Positions 43,810 to 52,904 are shown, counted from the first letter of the stretch. The stretch: 64,000 bases of DNA from Amycolatopsis thermoflava N1165 (GCF_000473265.1 NZ_KI421511.1:4067560-4131559), one strand, 5' to 3'. Translations and numbers: made by a program. Notes: generated by a model not told the origin, from the letters alone.

Positions 43810-45645
43810 ATGTGCGGCATCACCGGCTGGGTCTCCTTCGAGACCGACCTCACCCAGCGGCGCGAGGTGCTCGACGCCATGACCGGGACCATGGCCTGCC
43901 GTGGTCCGGACGACTCCGGGACGTGGATCGCCCCGCACGCCGCCCTCGGCCACCGCCGGCTCGCGATCATCGACCTGCCCGGCGGGCGGCAGCCGATGTC
44001 GGTGACCACGCCGGCCGGCGAGGTGGCCATGGTCTACAGCGGTGAGGCCTACAACTTCACCGAGCTGCGCCGCGAACTGGAGGGCAAGGGCCACACCTTC
44101 CGCACCGACAGCGACACCGAGGTCGTGCTGCACGGGTACCTGGAGTGGGGCGAGTCCGTCGCCGACCACCTCAACGGCATGTACGCCTTCGCCATCTGGG
44201 ACGCGCGCGACGAGAAGCTCGTCATGATCCGCGACCGGATGGGCATCAAGCCGTTCTACTACTACCCGACCCGCGACGGCGTGCTGTTCGGGTCCGAGCC
44301 GAAGGCGATTCTGGCCAACCCCGCGGCGAAGCGGATCGTGGACGCGGACGGGTTGCGGGAGCTGTTCTCGTTCACCAAGCAGCCCGGCTGGTCGCTGTGG
44401 CACGGGATGTCCGAAGTGGAGCCCGGCACGATCGTCCGGGTGGATCGGGACGGCGTGCACACCCGCACCTACTGGAAGCTGGAGGCGCGCGAGCACACCG
44501 ACGGCCAGGAGACCACGGTCGCGCGTGTGCGCGAGCTGATGACCGACATCGTGCACCGGCAGCTGGTCGCCGACGTGCCACGCTGCGTGCTGCTGTCCGG
44601 CGGCCTGGACTCCAGCGCGATCACCGGCCTTGCCGCCGCGCGGCTGCGCGAGGAGGGTGAGCAGCTGCGCACCTTCTCGGTCGACTTCGTGGGGCAGGAG
44701 GAGAACTTCAAGCCCGACGAGATGCGCGACACCCCGGACTCGCCGTTCATCCGGGACGTGGCGAAGCTGGTCGGGTCGGCGCACCAGGACGTCGTGCTCG
44801 ACCCGGCGGCGCTGACCGACCCGGCGGTGCGGCGGGCGGTGCTGACCGCGCGGGACATCCCGGCCGGCTTGGGCGACATGGACACGTCGCTGTACCTGCT
44901 GTTCAAGGCCATCCGGACGGAGTCGACGGTGGCGCTGTCCGGCGAGTCGGCCGACGAGGTGTTCGGCGGCTACCGGTGGTTCCACGACGAGACCGCCCGC
45001 AACGCCGACACGTTCCCGTGGCTGGCGTTCCGCACCGGCGTCCAGGACGGCGGCAACCTGCTGCGGTCGGACGTGTCGCGGAAGCTGGACCTGGACGGCT
45101 ACATCGCGGACCAGTACCGCACCGCGCTGGCGCAGGTCGAGCACCTGGACGGCGTTTCCGCGGAGGAGCGCCGGATGCGTGAGGTGTGCCACATGCACCT
45201 GACGCGGATGGTGCGAGCGCTGCTGGACCGCAAGGACCGCGCGTCGATGGCGGTGGGCCTGGAGGTGCGGGTGCCGTTCTGCGACCACCGGCTCGTCGAG
45301 TACGTCTACAACACGCCCTGGTCCCTGAAAACGTTCGACGGCAGGGAAAAGAGCCTGTTGCGGCACGCGACCAAGCACGTGCTGCCGCAGTCCGTTGTGG
45401 ACCGGGTGAAGAGCCCGTACCCGTCCACGCAGGACCCCGGGTACGCGGCGGCGTTGCAGCAGCAGGCGAAGGAGGTGCTCGCCACGCCCGGCGACCCGGT
45501 GTTCGAACTGGCCTCCCGCGAGTGGGTGACGGACGCAGTGGACCAGGACCCGGCCACGATGACGTCCCAGACACGCCACGGCCTGGACCGGCTGCTCGAC
45601 CTGCACCACTGGTTCGACATCTACCGGCCGGAGCTGCGAGTCTGA
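43810..45645 (+). CDS. asnB: Asparagine synthetase, glutamine-hydrolysing
   Basis: The 611-residue enzyme makes asparagine, or amidates another carboxylate, from glutamine and ATP. Cys2 in MCGITGWVSF is the glutaminase nucleophile, so ATG 43810 must be the start. CRGPDDSG and the GMYAFAIWD strand are in the glutaminase domain. The synthetase domain has VLLSGGLDSSAITG (PP-loop Ser263-Ser268), GESADEVFGGYRWF and RMVRALLDRKDRASMAVGLE. GTTAC occurs three times upstream (43739-43770). It stands alone, divergent from kdp. Confidence 0.92.
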   Translation: MCGITGWVSFETDLTQRREVLDAMTGTMACRGPDDSGTWIAPHAALGHRRLAIIDLPGGRQPMSVTTPAGEVAMVYSGEAYNFTELRRELEGKGHTFRTDSDTEVVLHGYLEWGESVADHLNGMYAFAIWDARDEKLVMIRDRMGIKPFYYYPTRDGVLFGSEPKAILANPAAKRIVDADGLRELFSFTKQPGWSLWHGMSEVEPGTIVRVDRDGVHTRTYWKLEAREHTDGQETTVARVRELMTDIVHRQLVADVPRCVLLSGGLDSSAITGLAAARLREEGEQLRTFSVDFVGQEENFKPDEMRDTPDSPFIRDVAKLVGSAHQDVVLDPAALTDPAVRRAVLTARDIPAGLGDMDTSLYLLFKAIRTESTVALSGESADEVFGGYRWFHDETARNADTFPWLAFRTGVQDGGNLLRSDVSRKLDLDGYIADQYRTALAQVEHLDGVSAEERRMREVCHMHLTRMVRALLDRKDRASMAVGLEVRVPFCDHRLVEYVYNTPWSLKTFDGREKSLLRHATKHVLPQSVVDRVKSPYPSTQDPGYAAALQQQAKEVLATPGDPVFELASREWVTDAVDQDPATMTSQTRHGLDRLLDLHHWFDIYRPELRV

Positions 45646-45722
45646 GGATTCCCTGTGAGGTTCGGACATGGGGCACAAGTGGGTATGCGGGAGCGTTGAA
45701 CAGGTCAGGAGAGGTGAGGAAG

Positions 45723-46244
45723 ATGACCCAAGCATTCACGCAGACCGCTTTCACCAACGCCCGGACGAGCCCGCAGCTCCCGACCCTGCCCACCGGCTGG
45801 CCGATCGGGTCCTACGAGTCCTACGAAGAGGCCCAGCGGGCGGTCGACCACCTCGCCGACAACGACTTCCCCGTGGCGGACGTCACGATCGTCGGGGTCG
45901 AGCCGATGCTGGTCGAGCGGGTCGCCGGCAAGCTCAGCTGGGGCCGCGTGCTCGGCGGCGCCGCGATGTCGGGCGCCTGGTTCGGTGTCTTCGTCGGCCT
46001 GTTGCTGACGCTGTTCACGCCGGGCGCCGGGCTGTTGCCGATCCTGTTCGGTCTGGTCGCCGGTGTCGCGTTCAGCATGGTGTTCGCGGCCATCAGCTAC
46101 GGCGCCACCCGCGGCAAGCGTGACTTCGTGTCGCAGACGCAGCTGGTCGCGCGCCGCTACGACGTGCTGAGCCAGCCGCGCAACGCCGAGAAGGGCCGCG
46201 AGCTGCTGGCGAACCTCGCCGCGCGGACGCACGTGTTCAACTGA
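45723..46244 (+). CDS. General stress protein 17M/YflT-like membrane protein
   Basis: The 173-residue protein has an N-terminal YflT-like domain (GWPIGSYESYEEAQRAVDHL, then VADVTIVGVEP), then two transmembrane helices (residues about 82-128, GAWFGVFVGLLLTLF and LFGLVAGVAFSMVFAAISYG), and a short C-terminal tail. This architecture is common in actinobacterial stress proteins. ATG 45723 follows AGGTGAGGA. It lies 77 bp after asnB and may be transcribed separately. A strong hairpin terminator follows. Confidence 0.82.
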   Translation: MTQAFTQTAFTNARTSPQLPTLPTGWPIGSYESYEEAQRAVDHLADNDFPVADVTIVGVEPMLVERVAGKLSWGRVLGGAAMSGAWFGVFVGLLLTLFTPGAGLLPILFGLVAGVAFSMVFAAISYGATRGKRDFVSQTQLVARRYDVLSQPRNAEKGRELLANLAARTHVFN

Positions 46245-46256
46245 GCCACCCCTGAC

Positions 46257-46294
46257 AAGAGCCCCGAGCCCCACCCCCTGGGTTCGGGGCTCTT
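46257..46294. terminator. Bidirectional terminator
   Basis: AAGAGCCCCGAGCCC pairs with GGGTTCGGGGCTCTT (15 bp with one G-U) around an 8-base loop, between convergent genes ending at 46244 and 46301. Confidence 0.85.
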
Positions 46295-46300
46295 CCCTGT

Positions 46301-47281
46301 TCAGGTGCCGCTCGACACGCCCAGTTCCGGGCCGGGGTGTGTCCTCCGGCCCGTGCGCAGCAGGTGCCGCCACCGGTGCACGTCGTGCCGGGCCGGCGCG
46401 GTCGTGGTGAGGAAGTCGCGCAGGACGGCCAGGAAACGCTGCGGCTCCGTGTGGTGCGGGAAGTGCCCGGCGCCCTCGAAGATCTCCAGCCTGCTGCCCG
46501 GCATCGCGGCGTGGGCGACCAGCGCGTGCGCGCTCGGCACGACGTGGTCCCGCGTCCCCCACACGAGCATCGTCGGGATGCCCTCGGTCAGGTAGCAGCG
46601 GTCGAGCATGTTCACCACCTGCCCGCGCCAGTCCACGACCGCGCGCAGTGTGCGCAGGAACGCCTGCCTGCTGGTCGATTCCGCGAGCCGCACGTACTTG
46701 CCGACGACGTAGTCGAGGTCCTCCCCCAGCCCGAACCCGCCGCCGGCCTTGAGCACGCTCTGGAAGCGCCGCAACGCTTCCCCCACCGGCAGGGTGCCGA
46801 CGAGGGGCAGCACCAGCTCGGCGCCCGGCGCGGCCGCGAGCCGCAGCAGCGGGTGCACACCCACGCCGATGCCGCCGGAGCTGACCAGCACCAGACGCTC
46901 GCAGCGTTCCGGGAACTGGTAGGCGAACTGCATCGCCACGCCACCGCCGAGCGAGTGGCCGATCACGGTCACCCGGTCGACGTCGAGCGTCGCCAGCAGG
47001 TCCCGCATCCCGCACGCGTAGGCGGCCACCGAGTAGTCGGCGCGCGGCTTGTCCGAACCGCCGTGGCCGAGCAGGTCCGGCGCGATCACGGTGTAGTCCC
47101 TGGTCAGCGACGCGAGCACGTCCAGCCAGGTGGACGAGTCGTCACCGATGCCGTGGACGAACAGCAACGCGGGGCCGCTGCCCGCCATGCGGTAGGCGCG
47201 CCGGTAGCCGTGGATGGTGCGGTGGCGCAGGTCGAACGTGTCCGGGCCGATCCCGGTGAGCGCGGTGTCCGGGGAACGCAC
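46301..47281 (-). CDS. Alpha/beta hydrolase with Ser nucleophile
   Basis: A 326-residue alpha/beta-hydrolase with LFVHGIGDDSSTWLDVL (oxyanion) near residue 41, VIGHSLGGGVAMQFA with nucleophile Ser110, WGTRDHVVPSAHA (acid) and GAGHFPHHTEP (His). GTG 47281 is the best start; it lies 23 bp after idi, so the two are probably co-transcribed. The C-terminal 35 residues are basic and not part of the fold. Substrate unknown; an esterase or C-C hydrolase is possible. Confidence 0.78.
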   Translation of the reverse strand: MRSPDTALTGIGPDTFDLRHRTIHGYRRAYRMAGSGPALLFVHGIGDDSSTWLDVLASLTRDYTVIAPDLLGHGGSDKPRADYSVAAYACGMRDLLATLDVDRVTVIGHSLGGGVAMQFAYQFPERCERLVLVSSGGIGVGVHPLLRLAAAPGAELVLPLVGTLPVGEALRRFQSVLKAGGGFGLGEDLDYVVGKYVRLAESTSRQAFLRTLRAVVDWRGQVVNMLDRCYLTEGIPTMLVWGTRDHVVPSAHALVAHAAMPGSRLEIFEGAGHFPHHTEPQRFLAVLRDFLTTTAPARHDVHRWRHLLRTGRRTHPGPELGVSSGT

Positions 47282-47304
47282 CCGGCAAGCCCACCAGTCG
47301 GCTG

Positions 47305-47850
47305 TTACCGCTGTGTTGCCCCCACCGAAAGAGTTTCCGCGAGCCGCGGGACCTGCAACTGCGACCACGGGCTGAACACGAACGGCGTGCGAGTCATGCT
47401 CTCCACCAGGTCGGTCCAGGCCGACCAGCGCCACTCGCACACCTCGTCCGGCTCGGGCAGCGGGTCGGCGTCGGCTTCAGCCACCCACACCGGACAGAAC
47501 TCGTTCTCCACCACGCCGCCCGCGTCTGTCGCCGTGTAGCGGAAGTCCGGCAGCACCTTCCGCAGGCCGGTGACCTCCAGGCCCAGCTCCTGCTTCGCGC
47601 GCCGCGCGATGGCCTCCGCCATGTCCTCGCCAGGGCCCGGGTGGCCGCAGAACGAGTTGGTCCAGACACCCGGCCACGTCTTCTTGCCGATGGCGCGCCG
47701 GGTCAGCAGCACACGGCCGGCGCGGTCGAAGACGTAACAGGAGAACGCCAGGTGCAGCGGGGTGTGCGCGTCGTGCACCGTGCGCTTCGGCGCTGTGCCG
47801 ACGGGGTCGAAGCGCTCGTCGAGCAGCACCACGAGTTCTTCCTGGGCCAC
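47305..47850 (-). CDS. idi: Isopentenyl-diphosphate delta-isomerase, type 1
   Basis: The 181-residue Nudix-fold isomerase interconverts IPP and DMAPP for isoprenoid synthesis. Metal-ligand His26 and His33 lie in RTVHDAHTPLHLAF, catalytic Cys68 in NSFCGHPGPGE, and the Nudix helix Glu residues follow in AIARRAKQELG. The second catalytic Glu is in VVENEFCPVW. GTG 47850 gives the typical length. It sits between mutM and a hydrolase gene, apart from other isoprenoid genes. Confidence 0.94.
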   Translation of the reverse strand: MAQEELVVLLDERFDPVGTAPKRTVHDAHTPLHLAFSCYVFDRAGRVLLTRRAIGKKTWPGVWTNSFCGHPGPGEDMAEAIARRAKQELGLEVTGLRKVLPDFRYTATDAGGVVENEFCPVWVAEADADPLPEPDEVCEWRWSAWTDLVESMTRTPFVFSPWSQLQVPRLAETLSVGATQR

Positions 47851-47868
47851 GTGACCTGCCTTCCGGTG

Positions 47869-48732
47869 TCAGGAGGAGCGGCGCGGCCGGGGCTGGCAGC
47901 GCGGGCAGAAGTAGGACGACCGGTTCATGAACGGCTCGCGGCGGATGGGCGTGCCGCAGCGGCGGCAGGGGCGGTCGCCCTGGCCGTAGACGTTCAGTGA
48001 GCGGTCGAAGTAGCCGGACTGGCCGTTGACGTTGACGTACAGCGCGTCGAACGACGTGCCACCGGCCTGGAGGGCCTCGTTCATCACCTCGGTGGCCGCT
48101 TCGAGGACGGCCGCGCCCTGGGCGCGGGTGAGCTTCTCGGTGGGGCGGGCCCAGTGCAGCCGGGCGCGCCAGAGGGACTCGTCGGCGTAGATGTTGCCGA
48201 CCCCGGACACGAGCGTCTGGTCGAGCAGCGCGCGCTTGATCTCAGTGCGGCGGGAGCGCAGGGCCTTGACCGCCTCGGCCGGGTCGAACGCCGGGTCCAT
48301 CGGGTCGCGGGCGATGTGCGCGATCGGGGCGGGCAGGAGCGTGCCGTCGGAGGTGACGAGGTCGGCCAGAGCGAGGCCGCCGAAGGTGCGCTGGTCGACG
48401 AACCGCAGCTCGGGGCCACCGTCGTCGAACCGGATGCGGACGCGCAGGTGCTTCTCGTCGGGGGCGCCCTCGGGCTGCACGAGCATCTGGCCGCTCATGC
48501 CCAGGTGGGCGAGGATCGCTTCCTTGTCCGACAGCTCCAGCCACAGGTACTTGCCGCGACGCCGCGCGGCTTCGACGCGCGCCCCGGCGAGCCGGCCGGT
48601 GAAGTCCTCGGGGCCCAGCTCGTGACGGCGGATCGCGCGGGGGTGCAGCACCTCGACGCGGGCGATCCCGCGGCCCGCCACGTGGGCCTGCAGCCCGCGG
48701 CGCACCACTTCTACTTCGGGAAGCTCCGGCAC
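47869..48732 (-). CDS. mutM: Formamidopyrimidine-DNA glycosylase
   Basis: The 287-residue DNA glycosylase/AP lyase removes 8-oxoguanine. The enzyme needs Pro at position 2 (PELPEVE) as nucleophile, so of two adjacent GTG codons the second (48732) is the start. Glu3 follows, [10 protein letters not shown] supplies the conserved Lys, and the C-terminal zinc finger is CRRCGT with CPRCQ. Motif [15 protein letters not shown] matches the H2TH region. It belongs to the rnc-mutM-acyP-smc order conserved in actinobacteria, though 14 kb of other genes now separate it from acyP. Confidence 0.96.
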   Translation of the reverse strand: MPELPEVEVVRRGLQAHVAGRGIARVEVLHPRAIRRHELGPEDFTGRLAGARVEAARRRGKYLWLELSDKEAILAHLGMSGQMLVQPEGAPDEKHLRVRIRFDDGGPELRFVDQRTFGGLALADLVTSDGTLLPAPIAHIARDPMDPAFDPAEAVKALRSRRTEIKRALLDQTLVSGVGNIYADESLWRARLHWARPTEKLTRAQGAAVLEAATEVMNEALQAGGTSFDALYVNVNGQSGYFDRSLNVYGQGDRPCRRCGTPIRREPFMNRSSYFCPRCQPRPRRSS

Positions 48733-48920
48733 CACACCACCCTATCCACGACCCCCGACAATTCCCGACGTCCGTCCGGGTCGCACTCCGGCGACGGACA
48801 GTGACTTCCGGCGCGTCAGCCACTCGACGCCCGGAAGGGCAAACACACCGGCCGGCACTTCTATGCCCATCCCCGCGCGGCCAGTCGCCCGCTCCCGGTC
48901 GCGGGTGGCTACTTCCGGCA

Positions 48921-49003
48921 GCGAGATGGCCACTCCCGGCGGCGACTTCGCCACCCCGGCGGCCAGTTTTCAGCTCCGGGCAGCAAATCAGCCGCCCGCG
49001 CGG
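48921..49003. repeat. Four degenerate tandem repeats of 20-21 bp
   Basis: Units start at 48921, 48942, 48962 and 48983. Consensus is GCGA(C/G)-T-x-x-CCAC-x-CCCGGC(G/A), clearest in the first two. Less regular copies (TGACTTCCGG, GGCTACTTCCGGCA) lie just upstream. The 384-bp gap 48733-49116 has no gene; besides these repeats it holds the rnc terminator. Confidence 0.65.
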
Positions 49004-49069
49004 CTAGCCTGCCGAAGCGGCTGCCCCAGGGCGTGGCGCGCCAGGCGGCAGGTGCCCGGAAATGACGAA

Positions 49070-49103
49070 AGCCGGGCCACCGCACCATGGCGGCGACCCG
49101 GCT
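49070..49103 (-). terminator. Intrinsic terminator after rnc
   Basis: On the minus strand AGCCGGG and CCCGGCT close a longer stem containing CGCCGCC/GGTGGC-like pairs, 13 bp past the rnc stop, followed by TTTCGTCATTT. mutM downstream therefore probably has its own promoter. Confidence 0.75.
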
Positions 49104-49116
49104 CCCGTTGCGAGAA

Positions 49117-49857
49117 CTACTCGGAGCCCTCGGGCTTCAGCTCCTCCGAGAGGGCACGCCAAGCGGTCTCGGCGGCCTTCTGCTCGGCTTCCTTCTTCGT
49201 GGTGCCGTTGCCGTTGCCGAAGTCACGGCCGGCGACCAGCACCGTGGCGCTGAACTCCTTGCGGTGGTCCGGCCCGGTGTCCTCCACCTTGTACTCCGGC
49301 ACACCCAGCCCGGCCGACGCCGTCAGCTCCTGCAGGCTCGTCTTCCAGTCCAGCCCGGCCCCGCGCAGCGGCGCCTCCGCCAGCAGCGCGTCGAACAGCC
49401 GGTGCACCAGCGCGCGGGCCGCATCGATGCCGTGCGCGAGGTACGCCGCACCGATCACGGCCTCCAGACCGTCGGCGAGGATGCTCGCCTTGTCACGGCC
49501 ACCGGTGAGCTCCTCGCCCTTGCCGAGGAGCAGGTGCGCGCCGAGCCCGCCGGGGCCCAGCCCCCGCGCGACCCCGGCCAGGGCGTGCATGTTGACCACA
49601 CTGGCCCGCAGCTTCGCGAGCTGCCCCTCCGGCAGCTCGGGGTGCGTGCGGTACAGGTGGTCGGTGACGACCAGACCGAGCACGGCGTCACCGAGGAACT
49701 CGAGCCGCTCGTTCGGCGGCAACCCACCGTTCTCGTACGCGTACGAGCGGTGGGTGAGCGCCAGCGTGAGCAGCTCGGCGTCGAGTTCGACGCCGAGCGC
49801 TTCGAGCAACGGTTTCGGGTCGGCGGCCGGCCCTCCCGATCTCGACCTGCCCCCCAT
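49117..49857 (-). CDS. rnc: Ribonuclease III
   Basis: The 246-residue enzyme cuts double-stranded RNA, maturing rRNA. The catalytic signature [12 protein letters not shown] is near residue 45 and the second acidic set is in [13 protein letters not shown] near residue 118. The double-stranded RNA-binding domain covers about residues 165-240 ([15 protein letters not shown], then [20 protein letters not shown]). ATG 49857 fits the family length; it lies 14 bp after rpmF, within the yceD-rpmF-rnc operon. Confidence 0.96.
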   Translation of the reverse strand: MGGRSRSGGPAADPKPLLEALGVELDAELLTLALTHRSYAYENGGLPPNERLEFLGDAVLGLVVTDHLYRTHPELPEGQLAKLRASVVNMHALAGVARGLGPGGLGAHLLLGKGEELTGGRDKASILADGLEAVIGAAYLAHGIDAARALVHRLFDALLAEAPLRGAGLDWKTSLQELTASAGLGVPEYKVEDTGPDHRKEFSATVLVAGRDFGNGNGTTKKEAEQKAAETAWRALSEELKPEGSE

Positions 49858-49871
49858 ACTGGTCAGCGACC

Positions 49872-50054
49872 TCAGGCGGGCTCGACGACCTGACGACCGT
49901 CGTACTGGCCGCAGGTCGGGCAGGCCACGTGCTGCGGCTTCGGCTGACGGCAGGCCCGGTTCTGGCAGGGCACCAGCTGCACGGGCGTCGCCTTCCACTG
50001 CGCACGACGGTGGCGCGTGTTGGAGCGCGACATCTTCCGCTTCGGGACGGCCAC
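49872..50054 (-). CDS. rpmF: 50S ribosomal protein L32
   Basis: A 60-residue ribosomal protein starting [20 protein letters not shown], the L32 signature, with four Cys (CQNRAC and CPTCG) forming a zinc ribbon. This is therefore the zinc-binding C+ version. GTG 50054 is the start. It lies between yceD and rnc as in most bacteria. Confidence 0.97.
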   Translation of the reverse strand: MAVPKRKMSRSNTRHRRAQWKATPVQLVPCQNRACRQPKPQHVACPTCGQYDGRQVVEPA

Positions 50055-50130
50055 GACTGAATCTCCTCATCCACGGTTCGCTCACGCGGGCGCGAGCGTG
50101 CTTACTCAGGTGCTTACGAGCTGATGCCCG

Positions 50131-50718
50131 TCAGGCTTGCCGGCCGGGCCCGCCGGAGGACGAGTCGTCGAAACGCTCGACCAGCGCGGCCCACCGAGGG
50201 TCTATCGTCTCATGCCCGTGTCCGGGCTCGAGATCGGCCCACTTCCCGCCGCAATCGGGGCACAGGCCCTGGCAGTCCTCGCGGCACAGCGGGACCTGCG
50301 GCAGCGCCAGCACGACGGCGTCGCGGACCAGCGGTTCGAGGTCGATCCGGTCGTCGACGAGGCGCATGACCTCGTCCTCGTCGGTCGTCTCGTCCGTGGT
50401 CGAGTCGGGGTAGGCGAACAGCTCGGTGAGCTCGACCTCGACCTCGTCGTCGATCGGGTCGAGGCAGCGGGAGCAGGCGCCGGTGGTCCGCACCGCGGCG
50501 GAGCCGGTGACCAGCACGCCCTCGACCACCGACTCGAGCAGCAGGTCCAGCTCGACCTCGGCGCCCTTCGGCACCACGATCACATCGGGCACGCCCCACT
50601 CGACGGCGGTGGGCGCCGTGCGCTGGATGGTCCGGCTCAGGCCGGCACGCCGACCCAGCTCACGGGTGTCGACGATCCACGGGTTGCGGACGTCGGGGGT
50701 GTCATTCTGCTGAGACAT
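50131..50718 (-). CDS. YceD/DUF177 family protein
   Basis: The 195-residue protein is the usual upstream neighbour of rpmF and is thought to act in 23S rRNA metabolism. WIVDTRELGRRAGLSRTIQ begins the domain, CSRCLDPIDDEVEVELTELF gives the first CxxC and CREDCQGLCPDCGGKW the second Cys cluster, together a likely zinc site. ATG 50718 gives the normal length. The gap to rpmF is 76 bp. Confidence 0.9.
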   Translation of the reverse strand: MSQQNDTPDVRNPWIVDTRELGRRAGLSRTIQRTAPTAVEWGVPDVIVVPKGAEVELDLLLESVVEGVLVTGSAAVRTTGACSRCLDPIDDEVEVELTELFAYPDSTTDETTDEDEVMRLVDDRIDLEPLVRDAVVLALPQVPLCREDCQGLCPDCGGKWADLEPGHGHETIDPRWAALVERFDDSSSGGPGRQA

Positions 50719-50774
50719 CGGTCCGTTGAGTAGAGGGGCGGAAGGCAACCCCACCACTCTACGCCTCCACCCGA

Positions 50775-51497
50775 TCAGGCCTGGAAGTCGTACAGGGGTG
50801 TGGGGCGCTGGCCGAGGCTGGACGGGGCGCGCAGGTGGTTGCGGCCGGAGTCGACCGTGCGCAGCGTGGTGGACAGCAGCTCGGAGAACTCGGCGAGCTT
50901 GCCGTCGACGTAGGCGTCGCAGTCGGCGCGCTGACGGTCGGCCTCGGCGTGGGCCTCGTCCACGATGCGCGCGGATTCGGCGTGCGCGGCCTGCACGACC
51001 TCGGTCTGGGACACCAGCCGGGACTGCTCGTGGCGGCCGTCTTCGACGGCGCGCTCGTAGGCGTCGCGGCCGGCCTGCATCATGCGCTCGGCCTCGGCGC
51101 GGGCCCGCTCGGTGAGGTTGTGGTACTCGGCCTGGCCCGCGGCGATCATCCGCTCGGCCTCGGCACGCGCGTCGGCCATGACCTGCTCGGCGCGCGCCTG
51201 CGCGTCGGCGATCATGCGCTCGGCCTCGGCGGCGGCCTCGGAGGTGACCCGCTCGGCCTCGGCGTTGGCGTCGCCGACCGTCGTCTCGGCCTGGTGGCGC
51301 GCCTTGTTGATCAGCTCGTCGCGCTGGTCGAGCACGTCCTGCGCGTCGTCGACCTCGCGGGGCAGCGCGTCGCGCACGTCGTCGAGCAGTTCGAGGACGT
51401 CCCCGCGGGGAACCACGCAGCTGGACGTCATCGGCACCCCGCGTGCCTCTTCCACGATCGTGACGAGCTCGTCCAGCGCCTCGAACACCCGGTACAC
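50775..51497 (-). CDS. SepIVA/DivIVA-like coiled-coil cell-division protein
   Basis: The 240-residue protein has an N-terminal DivIVA-like segment (YRVFEALDELVTIVEEARG) and a long coiled coil with repeated AEAERM units (residues about 65-200), such as AEAAAEAERMIADAQARAEQ in pattern. It matches mycobacterial SepIVA (Rv2927c), which lies at the same place before yceD-rpmF-rnc and is needed for division and polar envelope growth. GTG 51497 follows AGGGAG. Confidence 0.88.
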   Translation of the reverse strand: MYRVFEALDELVTIVEEARGVPMTSSCVVPRGDVLELLDDVRDALPREVDDAQDVLDQRDELINKARHQAETTVGDANAEAERVTSEAAAEAERMIADAQARAEQVMADARAEAERMIAAGQAEYHNLTERARAEAERMMQAGRDAYERAVEDGRHEQSRLVSQTEVVQAAHAESARIVDEAHAEADRQRADCDAYVDGKLAEFSELLSTTLRTVDSGRNHLRAPSSLGQRPTPLYDFQA

Positions 51498-51583
51498 AGC
51501 GACTCCCTAGGTGGCCTTTCCCCATCCGGCTTGACCACAAGTCTGCCCGCTTCTCGCGTGAAACGGCGGGAACGCTGCGTTAC

Positions 51584-51671
51584 GGGCGTGTCAGCGACGC
51601 GAAGCGTCTCCGTTGAGGGTGGCGGTGGGCGACGGGCGGGCGTGTCAGCGACGCGAAGCGTCTCCGTTGAG
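51584..51671. repeat. Perfect 34-bp direct repeat carrying a small hairpin
   Basis: Copies at 51584-51617 and 51638-51671 are identical over 34 bases and offset by 54 bp. Each contains GACGC-GAA-GCGTC, a 5-bp stem with a GAA loop. The 295-bp gap 51498-51792 between sepIVA and the alcohol dehydrogenase gene has no gene. This looks like a dispersed intergenic (REP-like) element. Confidence 0.8.
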
Positions 51672-51711
51672 CGTCCGCGCGGCTCGGCGTGGCACTCGGG
51701 CAGACCACCGG

Positions 51712-51737
51712 CCCCCCCCCCCCCCCCCCCCCCCCCC
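51712..51737. repeat. Run of 26 cytosines
   Basis: A homopolymer of 26 C lies 55 bp from the end of the alcohol dehydrogenase gene. It may be a real slippage-prone tract or an artefact of sequencing or assembly. The true length is uncertain in either case. Confidence 0.85.
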
Positions 51738-51792
51738 GCGACCAGACGTGGATGTGCGGGGCTACCAGGGCACGCCGCTCCCCACCACCTGG

Positions 51793-52812
51793 TCAGTAGG
51801 TGATGACGGCCTTGAAGCGGACCTCGCCGGCGGCTGCCTTCGCGCGGGCCTCCTCCGCGCGCTCCTTGGGGAACGTCTCGATCATGGTCGAGACCTTGCC
51901 GCGGGCGACGAAGTCGAGGGCCTCGACCAGGTGCTCGATGGTGTTGTGGGCCGAGCCGATCACCTGGTAGCTGTTCGAGGTCAGCGCGAGCGCGGGCAGG
52001 TGCAGCTCGTCCGTCGCGATGCCCATGAGGACCACCTTCCCCCACGGCCGCAGGCCCTCCATCGCCTTGGCGACGGCCCCGTGCGAGCTGTTGGTGTGCA
52101 GCAGCACGTCCGCTCCACCGGCCGACTTGAGCGCGGCACCGTCGGCCACGACCTCGTCCGCGCCGAGCTGCCGCGCGAGGTCCTCCTTGTCCGCGCTGTG
52201 GGTCAGCGCGGTGACGTGGAAGCCCGCGGCCTTCGCGTACTGGATCGCCAGGTGCCCCAGCCCGCCGATGCCCGACACTGCCACCCGCGCACCGGGCTTG
52301 GGCTCGGCCCGGCGCAGGCCGGCCCACACCGTGTAGCCGGCGCAGATGATCGGCGCGGCCTGCTCGTAGGACACCCCGTCGGGAATGAGCACCGTCCCGC
52401 CTGCGTCGACCGCGACGTACTCGGCGTGGGCACCATCCACGGTGACGCCGGTCAGTCTCGGGTTGGCGCAGTTCGCCGAGGTGACGAAGCTGTTCGGGTG
52501 CTCCTCGTGGCAGAAGTCGCACACCCCGCACATCTTCTGCGACATGAAGACGCCGACCCGGTCACCGACCTTGCGCTTCGTGACACCCTCACCCACGGCG
52601 ACGACCTCACCGGCAGCCTCGTGTCCCAGCACGAGGGGAAAGTCCCGAAACGCCAACACCCCCTGGGTGATCCATTGGTCGGTTCCGCAGATCCCGCACG
52701 CCCGGATCCGCACCAGAACGTCGTCGGGTCCCACCTGCGGCATATCCCGGTCCTGCAGTTCCCACTTGCCCTTCACCTCTGAGACGACGACGGCCTTCAT
52801 CTGTCCGGTCAT
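51793..52812 (-). CDS. Zinc-dependent alcohol dehydrogenase
   Basis: The 339-residue medium-chain dehydrogenase oxidises alcohols with NAD(P). The catalytic zinc ligands are in RACGICGTDQW and GHEAAGEVVAVGEGV; structural-zinc Cys are in CGVCDFCHEEHPN with a later ANC. The Rossmann loop is VSGIGGLGHLAIQYAKAAG near residue 170. ATG 52812 follows GAGGAG. It is divergent from a large LuxR-type regulator, which may control it. Substrate preference cannot be read; ethanol-type AdhA is nearest in pattern. Confidence 0.9.
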   Translation of the reverse strand: MTGQMKAVVVSEVKGKWELQDRDMPQVGPDDVLVRIRACGICGTDQWITQGVLAFRDFPLVLGHEAAGEVVAVGEGVTKRKVGDRVGVFMSQKMCGVCDFCHEEHPNSFVTSANCANPRLTGVTVDGAHAEYVAVDAGGTVLIPDGVSYEQAAPIICAGYTVWAGLRRAEPKPGARVAVSGIGGLGHLAIQYAKAAGFHVTALTHSADKEDLARQLGADEVVADGAALKSAGGADVLLHTNSSHGAVAKAMEGLRPWGKVVLMGIATDELHLPALALTSNSYQVIGSAHNTIEHLVEALDFVARGKVSTMIETFPKERAEEARAKAAAGEVRFKAVITY

Positions 52813-52904
52813 GTTTGAACTCCTCGTTGATCAGTGCGGACCGCCCGACGGCGTCTCACCGACCCATCCTCAAGGTCATGGCAGCACGTTCGCGTCGGTG
52901 GAAG

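Noticed and set aside
48921-49003. Possible CRISPR array
   Set aside because: Units are degenerate and directly adjacent with no spacers, and there are no cas genes.
51584-51671. 34-bp repeats as attachment sites of an integrated element
   Set aside because: Only 20 bp separate the copies, with no integrase or tRNA nearby.
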